A DNA stretch of 64,000 nt, taken from contig OX422209.1 in NCBI GenBank assembly GCA_949130495.1, forward strand, positions 698,483,257 to 698,547,256, given 5' to 3'. Below, piece by piece: positions 11,279 to 22,658 of this stretch (positions within the stretch are counted from its first letter, which is position 1; every line of letters starts with the position of its first letter). The position numbers and the translations under genes were made by a program. Source of the stretch: Sambucus nigra (lineage: Eukaryota > Streptophyta > Magnoliopsida > Dipsacales > Adoxaceae). The notes under the pieces are model-generated. The model was not told the origin of the DNA and searched no databases. It was given only the letters and a program-made list of their open reading frames with translations.

Positions 11279-12480
11279 CTGTGGCCATCCCCGATCCTCG
11301 CGGCGGGGGGGGGGGGGGGGGGTGAGGGAAGATCCTAGGTCCCGTGCGCCCCTCTCGAGAGCGCTTCGGCCGGCGTCGTTTGGGTGAGGTGAAAAATGTA
11401 GAGAGATAGATCCGTGAGTCTATTTTACTCAAAACAGACAAAAGAAAGGGAGCCATCCCGAAGGAGAACATCCAAAGACATACAGATGTATACGAAACCA
11501 AAATGATTCGAAAAGGGTTCAAAGGCTAAGTTACGAAATGGGAAGGTGTTAGGCACCAATTCCGCCCTTACCGTTGATAATGGGTTTTTGCTATTTTCCT
11601 TTATTCTCCCCGTGATGTGTGTATGTGTATATATAGCGGAGATAGGAATTATCGACTTGTACCATGGAAAAGGTAAAGCGAGTCATCCGTAGGAAGGTAT
11701 AAAATTATTAAAAAATAGGATTTACGCGATTATCCTTACGTTGATCGTTATGATGGAACGATAACGCATATGGGATAATACGCTTCTAAGTATAAATATA
11801 TAGAATATAAAGGAATGGATTTTAGAGAAAAATAGAAAAGGAGAGAAAAAGTAAAAATATGACTCGAGTCTCGGATTTTACCCCGAGACGCCTACGTTGC
11901 CTATAGAGGAATCAAAGTCCATGTAGTTCGCATGTAAAACGAGGGGTGAGGTTTACCCCATAAATCCAACCGGGGACTTCTCTTATTTGTGTGTGTGTGT
12001 GTGTGTAAAAAAAGTGTTTTAGTTGTGAGAGAAGTGTAAGAAAAGTGTGAGAATTCCCGTTTGGAATTTATGAGCAAACCCTCTTTTTTATTTTTTGGTT
12101 TTTTTATTTATATGAAAATAAGAGATGTCCAATAATACTAAATAAAAAAGTATATTAAGATATGTGAGATGAGGGAATAAAAGTGCTAAGTAATGAAACA
12201 AATTAATTCGAATTTATGAGAATTGAAGGAGAGAATTGGGAAAATTGGACCTTCTTGAAGATCTTGAGCTTGATATTGAATATTGGAGAGCAACCCTTGC
12301 ACTTGGATGATGATTGAGATTGGTTAATTCACCAAGTTTGATGAAAAGGATGATGAAAAGTGAAGGTTGGAAAGGGATTTGGATGTGGAAATCACGCTGA
12401 CTTCGAGAGAGGTTTTCTGGATTGGCGGAGAGTGATATGTTTCTGATCTGGGCTCCCCTTACAATGAGGACAAGGCCTCC

Positions 12481-12489
12481 TTTTTATAG
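12481..12489 (-). promoter_or_regulatory. TATA box in element B LTR
   Basis: The minus strand reads CTATAAAAA, correctly oriented for transcription toward gag. It lies just downstream, in transcription order, of the 170-bp repeats, which would then sit in U3 as an upstream region. Confidence 0.5.
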
Positions 12490-12629
12490 TCCCAAGGTAT
12501 TGCCGATCGGCATAGCCCTGTTCCTGCCAATCGTCAAGTGCGTTTAGGCACACTACAGATAGGCAGGGTTTGGGGCCTGCCGTTTGGCAGTGTCTTTCAG
12601 GCCTTTTCAAAAAATCATCCGCATAGTGC

Positions 12630-13290
12630 AAACTATTGATCCGAATTGTGCACGGGGTAGACCGTTGGAAAGGTAATTCATTGACCTTTGAAATCCCTTT
12701 AGACCGCTCCCGGGTTCGGGAGCTGACATTGGGTCAAATGTGACTCGGAAGCATTCATCGGTCCATTGGATGGGGAATCGTCGGATGCAAACGGATCGTT
12801 CGTCAGTATGGTAAGTCTGAATCGCGCATGGAGCAGACTGTTGGAAAGGTTAGGATATGTACTTCAACATTCCAAAGAGTTTGATCTGGTTCGGGGAGTT
12901 GACTTTGGTCAACCGGGGCCAGGAAGCATTCAGTGACCTCTCAGAGTAAAACGAATCGTTCATTCGTACTGTAAGTCAGAATTGCACACGGAGAAGACCG
13001 TTAGAAAGGGGTTTCAGTTCCCTTTGAAGTTTTATTCAGTCTCGGTCAAGATGAAGAGTTGACTTAGGTCAAACGGAGCCTGGGAGCATTCGGTGGCCTC
13101 TAGATCAGGTTTTGGGGAAAATGGGTCGTTCGTCCGCATGGTAAGTCAGAATCACGCACGGGAAGGACCGTTGGAAAGGTGTTTCAGGTCCCTTCGAAGA
13201 TTCATTCTGTCTCAGTCTAGCTGAAGACTTTGACTTTTGGGCAAACGGAGCCTGGGAGTGCCCGATGGCTTCTAGGTCGGTACTCGGGGT
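12630..13290. repeat. Four-copy tandem repeat of about 170 bp in element B U3
   Basis: The anchor GACCGTTGGAAAGGT (with changes) recurs at about 12660, 12836, 12996 and 13166, spacings of 176, 160 and 170. Each unit also carries GTAAGTCAGAAT-like, TTGGGTCAAA-like and GGAGCATTC-like words in the same order. The units have diverged considerably. Confidence 0.75.
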
Positions 13291-13354
13291 ATGACTTGGG
13301 TCTGTAGTAATGAAGGGAGGTGCTAAGGACCTAAGCAGAGTTTAAGGGGTAACA

Positions 13355-15304
13355 TAATGGGGTGTTTAGAATGGATCCCGAATTTGACAACCAATGGATC
13401 ATCGTGGGGATAAAGTTCCCCATAGAGATCATTATTTGAAAAACCAATCACCAATTTATCTTTATTGACCTTCCTGGGCCTATCATCTTCTTTCAAATTA
13501 ATTATATGGATATAAGAGCAAGCTTGAGCCTTATTCAAGTAAGCTTTTCTTTCGGTAGTGTGATCGCCTCCTCCTGCATCACCACCTGCAATTACATGAT
13601 AATTAAATGAACCAAAATTGATCATAACTACCTCACATTCTGGCTGCTTAGGCTTTTTTGACAGGTCGGGATCATCCTCATAATCATCTTCATGATTTCT
13701 CTTCCTATCATCTCTGGGCTTGCATGGAAAATTTGATCTTCTTTTAGCTTCTCTGCTTTCATGTCGATTAATAAATTTATTGAGTTTTCCTCGGCAGATG
13801 AGAGATTCTATCTCATTTTGCAAAGCAATGCAATTATCTGTTGTATGACCATAATCCTTGTGGAATTCACAATATTTTGATCTATCCCTCTCATTAGGGG
13901 GTGCTTTCAACCTTTTAGGCCATCGCAATTGCTTATTATTTTTTTTTATTTCCTCAAGGATATGGTGAACGCTAACTTTGAATGGAGTATAGGTTTCATA
14001 TTTTTTGAGCTTGTCCTCTTTTTTTGGCTTCTACTCCTTCTGACCTTTCTTCTCAGTCTTTGTGGTTGGACTCTACTTTGCAGCTACTGCTTCCTTGGCA
14101 TTCATTATTTTTCCTGCCTTAGCCATGAGCTCAGTCATGGTTTTATGAGCATTTTTGGCCAGAGTATAGTACATTTTCTCGGGAAGCAATCCACTCATGA
14201 GAGCAGTGATGGCTATTTTTTCCTCGTAATCTACCACTTCCAGTTTCTCGTTATTAAAATGAGTGATGTATTCCTGTGTCGTTTCCCCTATTTGATCCCT
14301 TACACTCAAAAGATGGTCCACTCTCTTCACTGGCTTTGCCCCAAAATAGAAATTTTTAATAAATAGCTCAGCAAGCTAGTTAAAGTTGTTAATTTGTCCT
14401 TGGGGAAAGTTATAATACAAAATCTAGGCCGATCCTGTGATGGTGCTTGAGAACACCCTGTATTTCATTTCATCGGGGATCGAATAGATATCGATGACAA
14501 CTTGATATTGTTAAATGTGCAGAACTAGATTAGTTTTTCCATCATATTTTGGGGTAAGAAGAGGATGTTTAAACTTAAATGGAGAAGGAAAATCCATAAT
14601 CGCTTAAATAACAGGGGATCCTTTAACAAAACTCCACTGTAAGGGATTTTTTGCTTTCGCCACTTCTCCTAGCCGATCTTCCAATCGCTGAATTGATCCT
14701 TTCCACGAAGGATTGCCTGCATCAGATTTATGCAAGGTAGCTCGGTTGTTACGAATATATGTGCACATTGAACTCTCATCCTAAGAAGTCTTCTCGGTGC
14801 GTACAGATCATTGGATGCTTGATCTTAATCTGACTGAGGCTTCACACTGGTCGACTAGATGTTGAGTATTTCCGAATATTGCTCTAGGAGGAATTCTATT
14901 TGCTCGGGGTCCTAACTGATCAAAAGTAGAATCTCGATTCAATCTCTCCAAGACACTTGGCCTTTCAGGAGATAGAGAATAACCATCATAAGACTGCGAG
15001 GCACTAATTGAGGAGACGATTCCAGGGTGATAAGTCCTATCATGAGAAGATAAGGAATAACTTCGTCAGCTATGCCTCTGAGGTGGGGTGGCATTTCTCT
15101 TCATGGTGATAAAACTACCTGCTGTCTGGATAAGGTTGGAGATCTGGCTTGTAGAGACCGAGTCAGTTGCCTCATTGACTCTTGCATAACGTTTTGACCC
15201 TTGGAAATACTTTCCAGAATCCCATTTAGGTCAACTGCTGTAGGCAGAATAGATGGAACGGTTAGGTTACCTTCTTTCCTAGAACTGGGCTCTCGATCAT
15301 TCAT
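13355..15304 (-). pseudogene. Element C gag and start of protease region
   Basis: The likely start is ATG at 15304 (MNDREPSSRK), 50 bases after the decayed primer-binding site. The frames 15304-15101, then 14330-14073 with IGETTQEYITHFNNEKLE and VVDYEEKIAITALMSG, then 13928-13323, carry the gag core, a Tat-type finger CEFHKDYGHTTDNC at about 13836-13880, and the lead-in to the protease, LVIGFSNNDLYGELYPHDDP. Homology ends at about 13375, where the protease catalytic loop would follow; element B begins there. Between 14340 and 15100 the frame is interrupted by several stops. Not expressible. Confidence 0.72.
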
Positions 15305-15353
15305 TTTTCTTGAATTAACTCGTTTGAGAGAGAGAACGACGACTAGACACACG

Positions 15354-15371
15354 TTCCCATAAACGATGCCA
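15354..15371 (-). other. Element C primer-binding site, decayed
   Basis: The minus strand reads TGGCATCGTTTATGGGAA. The plus-strand element D has TAGCGCCATCTGTGGGAA at the matching place, and the common plant form is TGGCGCCGTCTGTGGGAA, so three C-to-T/G-to-A changes explain the difference. Confidence 0.65.
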
Positions 15372-15377
15372 ATTTAT

Positions 15378-15488
15378 TGATGTCAAAAACTGGACTTGAT
15401 CTAACTTTATAATCACAGATAAAATATATAATTGAAATGATAAATAAAATTGTGAGAGAAGATTTCTAAAGTTGTTCAGCTATGAAAG
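15378..15488 (-). repeat. Element C 5' LTR, part 1
   Basis: In plus orientation it starts TGATGTCAAAAA and aligns with the start of the element F LTR at 55574 (TGATGTAAAAAA, then a shared AATCACAGATAAA). It is cut at 15488 by element D and resumes at 34511. Confidence 0.75.
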
Positions 15489-16429
15489 TGATATGCCCAA
15501 AGTGCACCCTCTTACTCAGAGTTACTAACCTCGGCCTGTCTCACAGTCGAGGTAACAAAAGCTCAGGACAACCATTAGCAAGTCCGTCTATCACAAAGTC
15601 AGCCCCAACCGACGTTGCTTCTACCTCATGCACCAACCTCGACTGGGCATCAACCGAGGTCAGCAAGGACTCGTGGGTTCAACCATCCTTCAACACCAGC
15701 ATTAGCCCCGGCCGACGTTGCAGTCATCATCCGACATCAATAATGTTACATGGGATCAATCATCTGGCAACATCATCATAGGCCCAAGCCGACGTTATAA
15801 CTACTCATACCTAACCTCGGCTAACCTATCTGGTCGAGGTCATCATGAATAACCTCGGATAAAGAAACAGTCGGACTCCTCCAAACTCGTACTCTTCCAG
15901 GCCGAGGTTGCACCAATTGAAGATGGCCGAGCATTTACAAGTGCATGTATGGTTTGGAACACGTGGAAAAATCTATTATAACCGAATCATTCCCTCCATA
16001 TGAGGGAATATTGAGGTCATTATTATCTACGTAAGATCATTCAGGTGTCATTCTCAAACTGGTTCGATCCTCCTATACATGCTCATTGCATGCTTGGGGG
16101 GTACACTACACCCCCAAACACTATATATAGAGGTCATCCTCTACCGTGTAAAAGGATCCCGAATTTCAACCCTAGATAAAACTCAGTTAGTTTACACAGA
16201 AGAGAGAGAAAGCTTGAGAGATTGTACCTATGGCCTTTACTGCCTTCATCTAGTGATATTACTCGAACACTCACAGTGGACGTAGGCCAGATTTGCTGAA
16301 CCACTTACATTCAAGTGTTCATCCTCTTCTCCTCAGCTCCTTCTACTATACATACATTCGTGTGCTTCCATTGTTATCACTAGTTTGAGCTTGTCAACAC
16401 CTTATCTGGTGGTACTATTTCCGATATCA
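15489..16429 (+). repeat. Element D 5' LTR (941 bp)
   Basis: Starts TGATATGCCC and ends CCGATATCA. It matches 26605-26796 joined to 33758-34510 with many point differences, so it is an older insertion than element E. It contains several CCTCGGC/GACCGAGG words and a TATA box. Confidence 0.88.
16121..16130 (+). promoter_or_regulatory. TATA box in element D 5' LTR
   Basis: CTATATATAG, preceded by a CCCCCAAACA stretch. The 3' LTR keeps the same box at about 34201-34211. Transcription would start about 30 bp downstream. Confidence 0.6.
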
Positions 16430-16435
16430 TTATTT

Positions 16436-16453
16436 TAGCGCCATCTGTGGGAA
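16436..16453 (+). other. Element D primer-binding site
   Basis: TAGCGCCATCTGTGGGAA, six bases after the LTR end. It is a slightly changed form of the common plant gypsy primer site TGGCGCCGTCTGTGGGAA. Confidence 0.75.
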
Positions 16454-16614
16454 CGAGAAGATTCATCTCTTCCTCTTTACAGCTTGACCTCATCGTAGAC
16501 TCTGGTGGTGAACCAGTCCTCACCCCTTGTGTGAAGCTGTGTCACCATTGAAAGAAGTCCTTTAAGGAATTAATCTCTCTAACACTCTTGTCACAAGCTC
16601 TCTTATCTCATCAT

Positions 16615-18330
16615 ATGACATCGGAGTTACCACCACCTCCTCCACCATCTGGTGGTGTTGGAAGACCTAGTTTTAGCCAGGCACCACCCCAGTCTGAAAT
16701 GGCTGAGGTGGCAGCAGTCTTGAGGTCCTTGGCTGCAACACAGTAAGCGATAAAGGAGCAATTTGCCGAGATCATCCAGAATATGATAAGACCACCGGGG
16801 GTCTCACCGGAGATGATTACTCTGACAGCTGTTCATCCCCATACTTAAGCCAGGGGACCACCCCAGGCACCACAAAAAGACCAACCTACTCCTCAACGAA
16901 GGAGGGATGTTGCTGACCCTAGGCATTTATGTCTAGGGAGGCAAGTAAACCTTTGTTCGGAGGATAGGTATGATGATATTGAGGCAGAGGATGCTCCGAA
17001 AGACTGCTGGGAGCCATATGAGGTTTCAAACAACACAGTACATCCCATACAGCAGAGGCGAGGTTGTGGAAAAAGACGAGCCGAGGTTGGTGATGCCCAA
17101 CAAAGAGGACCAACTTTTAATCGCTTGAGTAGAGGGTCGTCCTTTGAAAGGCTCGACCCAGTTAATGATCCAAGGCAGAGGTTATCTAGGTCAAGAAGCG
17201 TAGATGGCTCGCAAAGGGAAGGTGGTGAGCATCATGGCCGACCCCAATATGGTCGAGACTGTGGCCAGGAGGTCAACAACCAACATTGTGCAGGAGCTGG
17301 GGAACCCTCAGTCCACCCCTTCGAGGTGGATGGGGACAACCTAGGCCAGGACGACGTTGCTAAACCATGCAATGACTCGATTCAACAACTGGAAAAGAAA
17401 ATAGGGAACCTCATCAAAAGTCGAGACCCACTACGAAGGGGATTCTCAGAGGGTTCCCCATTTGTGGCAAGGATTGTCAACTTCCTAACCCTTACCAAAT
17501 TCAAACCACCTATGGTGTCTCCCAAATATGATGGCAGTACCAACCCTGTACATCATATTAAGATGTATCAGTCTCAAGCAGACATTTATTCAATCCCTGA
17601 TGAGATGAGGTGCAGGGCTTTTTCAAGAACTCTGACGGGAGCTGCACACATTTGGTTCACTTCCCTTACCAAAAATTCTGTTGAGAACTTTAAGGGGTTG
17701 GCCGAGAAGTTTATACACAACTTCTATTTTGGGGTAACACCTCAGAAGAGGACAACCCATCTACTCTACGTAAAGCAAGGCAAGAACAAGAGCCTCAGGG
17801 ACTACATTGGAATATTTAACAAGGAAAAGTTGGAGGTTGTAGATTACGAAGAGAATATAGCTATGACAGCCCTCATTGGAGGACTTCAAAAGGGGAATCT
17901 ACTTTGGAAACATGCTGAAGACCCTCCGAAATTAATGGGTGAGATGTTAGCAACAACCGGTAGGGTCATGAATGATGAAGAAGCAATTGCTGCAAAGTAT
18001 GAGGATGAGAACAAGATTAGCAACGTGAAATTTCATACGAAGAAGGATGGAAAGAAGAGGGATACAGACGATAAGTTTACACATTTCACTCCTCTAACTG
18101 TGAGCTGCGAATATATCCTCAACGAGATAAAGAATGACGGATCCTTGAGATGGCCGGAGAAGCTAAAGGGTCCTCCACATAAGAGGAACAAGAACCTATA
18201 GTGTGAGTCCCACCAAGATCATGGCCATCTGACCGATAAGTGTTTTGCCTTAAAGGATGAGATTGAGAAGATGTTAAAGCCTGGGAAGCTCAGAAGGTAT
18301 GTGGATGGCTGAGCTTCCAAGGGGGGAAAA
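16615..18330 (+). pseudogene. Element D gag
   Basis: Start chosen at ATG 16615 (MTSELPPPPP) because the same frame continues through two TAA codons (near 16744 and 16846) into the long open stretch 17125-18201. The Pro-rich N-terminus is followed by an Arg/Asp-rich region and then the capsid domain with PKYDGSTNPVHHIKMYQSQ, FSRTLTGAAHIWF, FIHNFYFGV and FNKEKLEVVDYEENIAMTA. A TAG at 18199-18201 precedes the finger CESHQDHGHLTDKC (18202-18243). At least three nonsense codons, all compatible with C-to-T change, disable it. Confidence 0.82.
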
Positions 18331-18561
18331 GATGACCCTAAAAATAAATAGGATGATAGATGCTGAGAATATGCCCCTGTCAGAAGAGCTGAGGACTCAA
18401 ATGATGATGACGATGACCCTAGCCTCCCACCAAAAGATAATAATGTCCCAGTGAAGATGGTTGGTATGATATCTTTTGGTGTGAATACCATATACAGAGT
18501 ACTAGCAGGGGGTGTCTCAGAGGTAGCAGATCACAAAGCTCATGTGGCAGAGGCATAGTCG

Positions 18562-19290
18562 GTGACCAAAATTGAGGTTGTAAACCTGGAGTCTTCAGAG
18601 GTTAAACGCGAGAAGAGAAAGAAGGTAGATATGGATACCCTCATAGTTGGCTTCTCAAGACTTAACTTTAAAGGTATCTTATATCCTCACGATGACCCTC
18701 TGGTAATCACCACGAGGGTGCATAGGTGTGAAGTTCGGAGGATACTCATTGATGGGGGTAGTTCTGCTGACGTAATGTTTTGGCCATGTTTCAAGAGCCC
18801 AGGCCTCAGAAAATCTAGGCTTGTCCCTTATCATCATCCTTTGATTAGCTTCAGCGGTGAAAAGTTGCATACATTGGGTATGTATGGGATGGATGTGAGA
18901 ATGGGAGACGAGTGGCCTAAGAGGTTGACCAAAAAGATCAATTTCTTTATGATGGACGAAAACGTCTTCTCAGCTTACAACCTCATCATAGGAAGAGTAT
19001 GCCTCAAGTAATTTGAGGTCGTGCCTTCAACGGTCCACCAAATGCTAAAATTCTTTACTCCCTATGGAGTAGGGGAAGTGCAAGGTGACCAAATATCGGT
19101 ACATAAATGCTACTTCAACTCTGCGGAAGAGAGAGAGAGTCACAAGAAGGCAACAACCACATACAATATTAACACACTTGATCCTAGAGATAAGACAAAG
19201 CTCAAGAAGGGAGAAGCCACGAAAGAGGTAGAATCCATCATCCTCAATAAGGACGAGCCGGAAAAAACTTTCCAATTGGCAAAGCCATAA
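18562..19290 (+). pseudogene. Element D aspartic protease
   Basis: The open stretch 18562-19011 shows LIVGFSRLNFKGILYPHDDP, then the active-site loop ILIDGGSSADVMFW (about 18738-18783), and the end motif NLIIGR. DGGS in place of DTG is usual in this lineage. A TAA at 19009-19011 interrupts it, and the frame goes on with VVPSTVHQMLKFFTPYGVGE, a conserved post-protease segment. The protease would process the Gag-Pol polyprotein. Confidence 0.78.
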
Positions 19291-20700
19291 GACCTGAGAT
19301 TAAGGAAGAGCTGGTGAGGTTTTTGAGGAAGAGATAAAATGTGTTTGCCTGGAGCCACGCAGACATGCCGGGTATTGACCCTGAAGTTTTGTGCCACAAA
19401 CTCAATGTTTTAGAAGACACTAAGCCCGTCAAGTAAAGAAGAAGAATTTACTCAAGGGAAAAGTATGACGTCATCAGAGAAGAGGCTGGAAAACTTAAAG
19501 AGGCTAAGTTTATCAGAGAGTTCATATACCCTGAGTGGTTATCCAACACCGTCATCATGCCAAAAGCTAATGGGAAATGGAGTATGTGCATTGACTTCAC
19601 TGATTTGAACAAGTCTTGTCTGAAAGACAGTTTCCCCTTGCCTCGTATTGATCAGATGGTGGATGCCATAACTGAACATGAGCTCATGAGCTTCATGGAT
19701 GCCTATTCCGGGTATAAGAAGATATTTATGAACCCGAAAGACTTAGAGAAGACAACGTTCATCATAGACAAGGGGACCTATTGCTACAAGGCCATGCCTT
19801 TTGGCTTGAAGAATGTAGGAGCTACTTATCAATGTCTTGTAAATAATATGTTCGAGGATCAGATAGGCAGGTCCATGGAGGTATATGTGGATGACATGTT
19901 GATGGAGATTTTGAAGGCCGACACCCATGTGTCCGACCTTGAAAAAACTTTTAACACCATGGACAGATACATGATGAAGCTTAACCCTGCCAAGTGTGTC
20001 TTCAGAGTAGGAGCAGGAAATTTTTTGGGATTCATCGTCAATCAGAGGGGAATAGAGGCTAACCCTGAGAAGATCAAGGCCTTGCTAAAAATGAAGACAC
20101 CCAAATTTATCATAGACGTTTAGAGGTTAACCGAAAGAGTTGCCGCCCTCAACAGGTTCATCTCAAGAGCTACAGACAAGTGTCTCCTTTTTTCAAGGTG
20201 CTTAGTAAGGCCTTCGAATGGGATGAGGAATGTGGAAAAGATTTTAAGGAGCTCAAATCCTACCTCAGATCCCCTCTACTCCTATCTCGGCCCATTTTGG
20301 GGGAGAAGTTATATGTATATTTAGCTATTTCATAATTAGCCATTAGTGCAGCCATAGTAAGAGAAGATGATGGAGTGCAGAGGCCAATATACTTCAATAG
20401 TAAGGCCCTTTAAGGGTCTGAACCGAAGTACCCTCGGATGGAAAAGTTAGATTATTCTCTGATACATGCATCTAGGAAGAAGAAGCCATACTTCCAAGCC
20501 CACTCTATGGTCATCCTCACTGATTTCCCGCTCAGACAGGTCCTTCAAAATCTTGAGAAGTCAGGCAGACTGATAACCTGGACCATCAAGCTGGGGGAAT
20601 ATTACATTATTTATCAACCCAGGGTTGCCATCAAAGGGCAGGAACTTGCATACTTTGTAGCATAATTCACCTGGGAAGAGGCTGAGATTGATATTAGCCA
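19291..20700 (+). pseudogene. Element D reverse transcriptase and first RNase H
   Basis: The best preserved part is 19557-20123: MCIDFTDLNKSCLKDSFPLP, MDAYSGYKKI, YCYKAMPFGLKNVGATYQ, VYVDDM (19881-19898) and FLGFIVNQRGIEANPEKI. A TAA after DTKPVK (about 19434) and a TAG at 20121-20123 break the frame. The RNase H follows in several short frames with recognisable YFNSKAL-like, KLDYSLIHASRK and ILTDFPLRQVLQNLEKSGRL segments. RT makes the DNA copy and RNase H removes the RNA template; both are dead here. Confidence 0.8.
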
Positions 20701-20879
20701 AGAGGTTGTAGATGAACCAGACAATAACGTTTTCCAATGTCCAGACGAGGTTGAGTCCAGTAAAGCCAAAAAAATCTTAGTGGAGAATGAGGAAGACAAG
20801 TACCTGTTCAGGCAAGGGACCCAGTCAGAGGGAAACTTCTCTTCAAATGAAGATGTTTGTAACCTCTTCGTTGAAGGAT

Positions 20880-21260
20880 ATCCTATGAAAATGGAAGTGG
20901 AGCGAGGTTGATAGTGATAGCAGCAGATGGCACCGATATTAAATATACGCTGAGGTTCAACTTCAAAGCGTCGAACAATGAGTTAGAATATGAGGCATTG
21001 ATAAAAGGTATCTCCTTGGCAAAAGCCATTAGTATTGGTCGGCTCTTAGTCCAAAGTGACTCAAGGTTGGTCATCAACCAAATCTTGGGAGTGTACAAGG
21101 CCAAAGATGAAAGGATGGACAAATACTTGAAGAGGGTGAGGATGATTCTAGAAAGCTTTAAGAAAGTGAAAATGAAGAGGATACCGCGATAAGACAACAG
21201 TCGAGTTGATGCACTAGCAAGGTTGGCCTCAGTAACAAGGACAGAAATAAGAAGAACAGT
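20880..21260 (+). pseudogene. Element D second, archaeal-type RNase H
   Basis: The frame contains ARLIVIAADGTDIKYTL, FKASNNELEYEALIKGISLA and VQSDSRLVINQILGVY, followed by RIPR, a stop, and NSRVDALARLA. The first Asp, the Glu of EYEAL and the Asp of QSDS are catalytic positions of RNase H. An extra archaeal-like RNase H downstream of the original one is a known trait of Tat elements. One stop is visible (near 21189). Confidence 0.75.
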
Positions 21261-21339
21261 TCCCGTTGAGATTTCTCTCAGGCCAGCCATTGAAGAAGAA
21301 GAGGTTGCCAGAACTTGCCTCAACTTGAATATGGGAGCC

Positions 21340-22560
21340 TCATAGATGGACCCTCTTATCAGATACATCAAAGAGGGAGACCTACTAGAGTCAAAGTTAG
21401 AAATAAGAAAGCTGAGGTTCAGAGCTGCCAAATTCTCAATTATGGGAGATGTCTTGTACAAGAAGGGGTCCCTACTACCTCTCCTTAAGATTTATCCATC
21501 CTTAAGAGGTTCCTCACATCTTGAAGGATGTACATGAGGGATCTTGCTCCAGTCACATAGGAGGAAGACCTTTAGCTAAGAGGATAATCACTTAGGGGTA
21601 CTGGTGGCCGACCTTGGCCAAAGATGCTTCTGCGTATGTGAAGAAGTGTGATAAGTGCCAGAGGTTCTCCACATCCCTCATCAACCTCATCCACCTATGA
21701 CAAAAATCATCTCACCTTGGTCATTTGTAATATGGGCCATTGATTTGGTAGGACCCCTGCCAAGAGCTCTGAACAATTATCGATTCTTGATCATGGCAAT
21801 TAATTATTTCTCCAAATTGGTAGAGGCTGAGCCGATGATCACAATCATTGAGAAGGAGACCTTCTAGTTCATCTGGAAGAACATCATATGCAGGTACGGT
21901 CTTCCAAACACCCTCATCTCAGACAATGGAATGTAGTTCAAGAATGCTTCCTTAGAGAAATACTGTGAAAGAGTAGGGATCAAGAAATTATTCTCCTCTC
22001 CTAGCCGACCCCAGTAAAATGGTCAGACTGAGGTCACAAATCGAAAAATCCTTGATGGGATAAAGAAGAGGTTAGAAGAGGCCAAGGGGAGATGGACAGA
22101 GGAGGTATATTCTGTGTTATGGGCCTACAGGACAACAACAAGGACACTAACGGGAGAGATCCCATTTATGTTAGCCCATGGCTCAGGAGTTGTCATCCCT
22201 ACAGAGGTAGGACTTCCCACTCACAGAGTTCAGACCTATGACCCTCAGAGGAATGGGGAAGAAAGAAGACTTGATCTGGATTTAATTGAAGAGAGAAGGG
22301 AAGATGCAGAGATAAGATAGATAGCATACCAGCAGAGAACTAAAAAATTCTATAATCAAAAGGTGAAATCGAGGCCTATAGCTGTGGGAGACCTAGTCCT
22401 AAAGAAGACGTTGCAAAAGGAAAATAAGCTCCATCCAAACTGACATGGTCCTTATAAAGTAGTTGATGAGGTTATTCCTGGTACCTATCGACTAGAAAAT
22501 CTTGAAGGAGAACACTTCTCCAACCTTGGAATGCGGATCATTTGAAGAAATATTACATAT
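21340..22560 (+). pseudogene. Element D integrase
   Basis: A zinc-binding N-terminal domain is visible as SSHIGGRPLAKRIIT, stop, GYWWPT and KKCDKCQRF (21540-21668). The catalytic core shows the first Asp in AIDLVGPLP, the second in LISDNGMQFKN-like sequence (about 21910-21950), and Glu in NGQTEVTNR (about 22018-22045). The C-terminal part keeps LWAYRTTTRT and VVIPTEVGLPTHRVQTYD. Frameshifts and several stops (for example TAG near 21865) make it inactive. It would insert the cDNA into the host chromosome. Confidence 0.78.
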
Positions 22561-22658
22561 GATGTTATAGCTTTCTCTTTGTAATACATGTATCATTTTA
22601 TGAAGAGGATGTTAATGAAAAAGATAGCAATGTTGTGTTAATACTCTTGTTATATGAC

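Larger units (their letters stand above)
5549..13354 (-). mobile_element. Element B: degenerate Tat-group Ty3/gypsy retrotransposon, 5' half
   Basis: Read on the minus strand it runs LTR (13354-11280), primer-binding site, leader, gag, protease, G-patch-like segment and RT, and then breaks at 5549 where element A is inserted. The rest of its pol should lie left of the window. The DNGS protease motif, the C-x2-H/H-x4-C gag finger and the RT motifs EVYVDDM and GATYQRA place it in the Tat/Ogre part of the gypsy family. Many in-frame stops make it non-functional. It ends inside the protease region of element C. Confidence 0.8.
11280..13354 (-). repeat. Element B 5' LTR (about 2.07 kb)
   Basis: On the minus strand it starts TGTTACCCC (13354) and ends GGCCACA (11280), next to the primer-binding site. 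The second LTR lies outside the window, so the outer boundary is inferred from the TG...CA ends and from the point where element C homology resumes near 13375. It contains a run of 18 G at 11305-11322, a GT microsatellite near 11987-12006, a minus-strand TATA box, and a four-copy tandem repeat of about 170 bp at its outer end. Confidence 0.6.
13355..15488 (-). mobile_element. Element C: Tat-like gypsy element, gag end and split 5' LTR (left part)
   Basis: Minus-strand element whose 5' LTR (15378-15488 plus 34511-34924) was split by element D and whose protease region was cut by element B at about 13355-13375. Only the leader, gag and the first part of the protease region remain here. Its gag shares KLEVVDYEE and a MN-x-(E)EA-(V/I)AAK motif with element D gag, so the two are related families inserted in opposite orientation. 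Confidence 0.72.
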
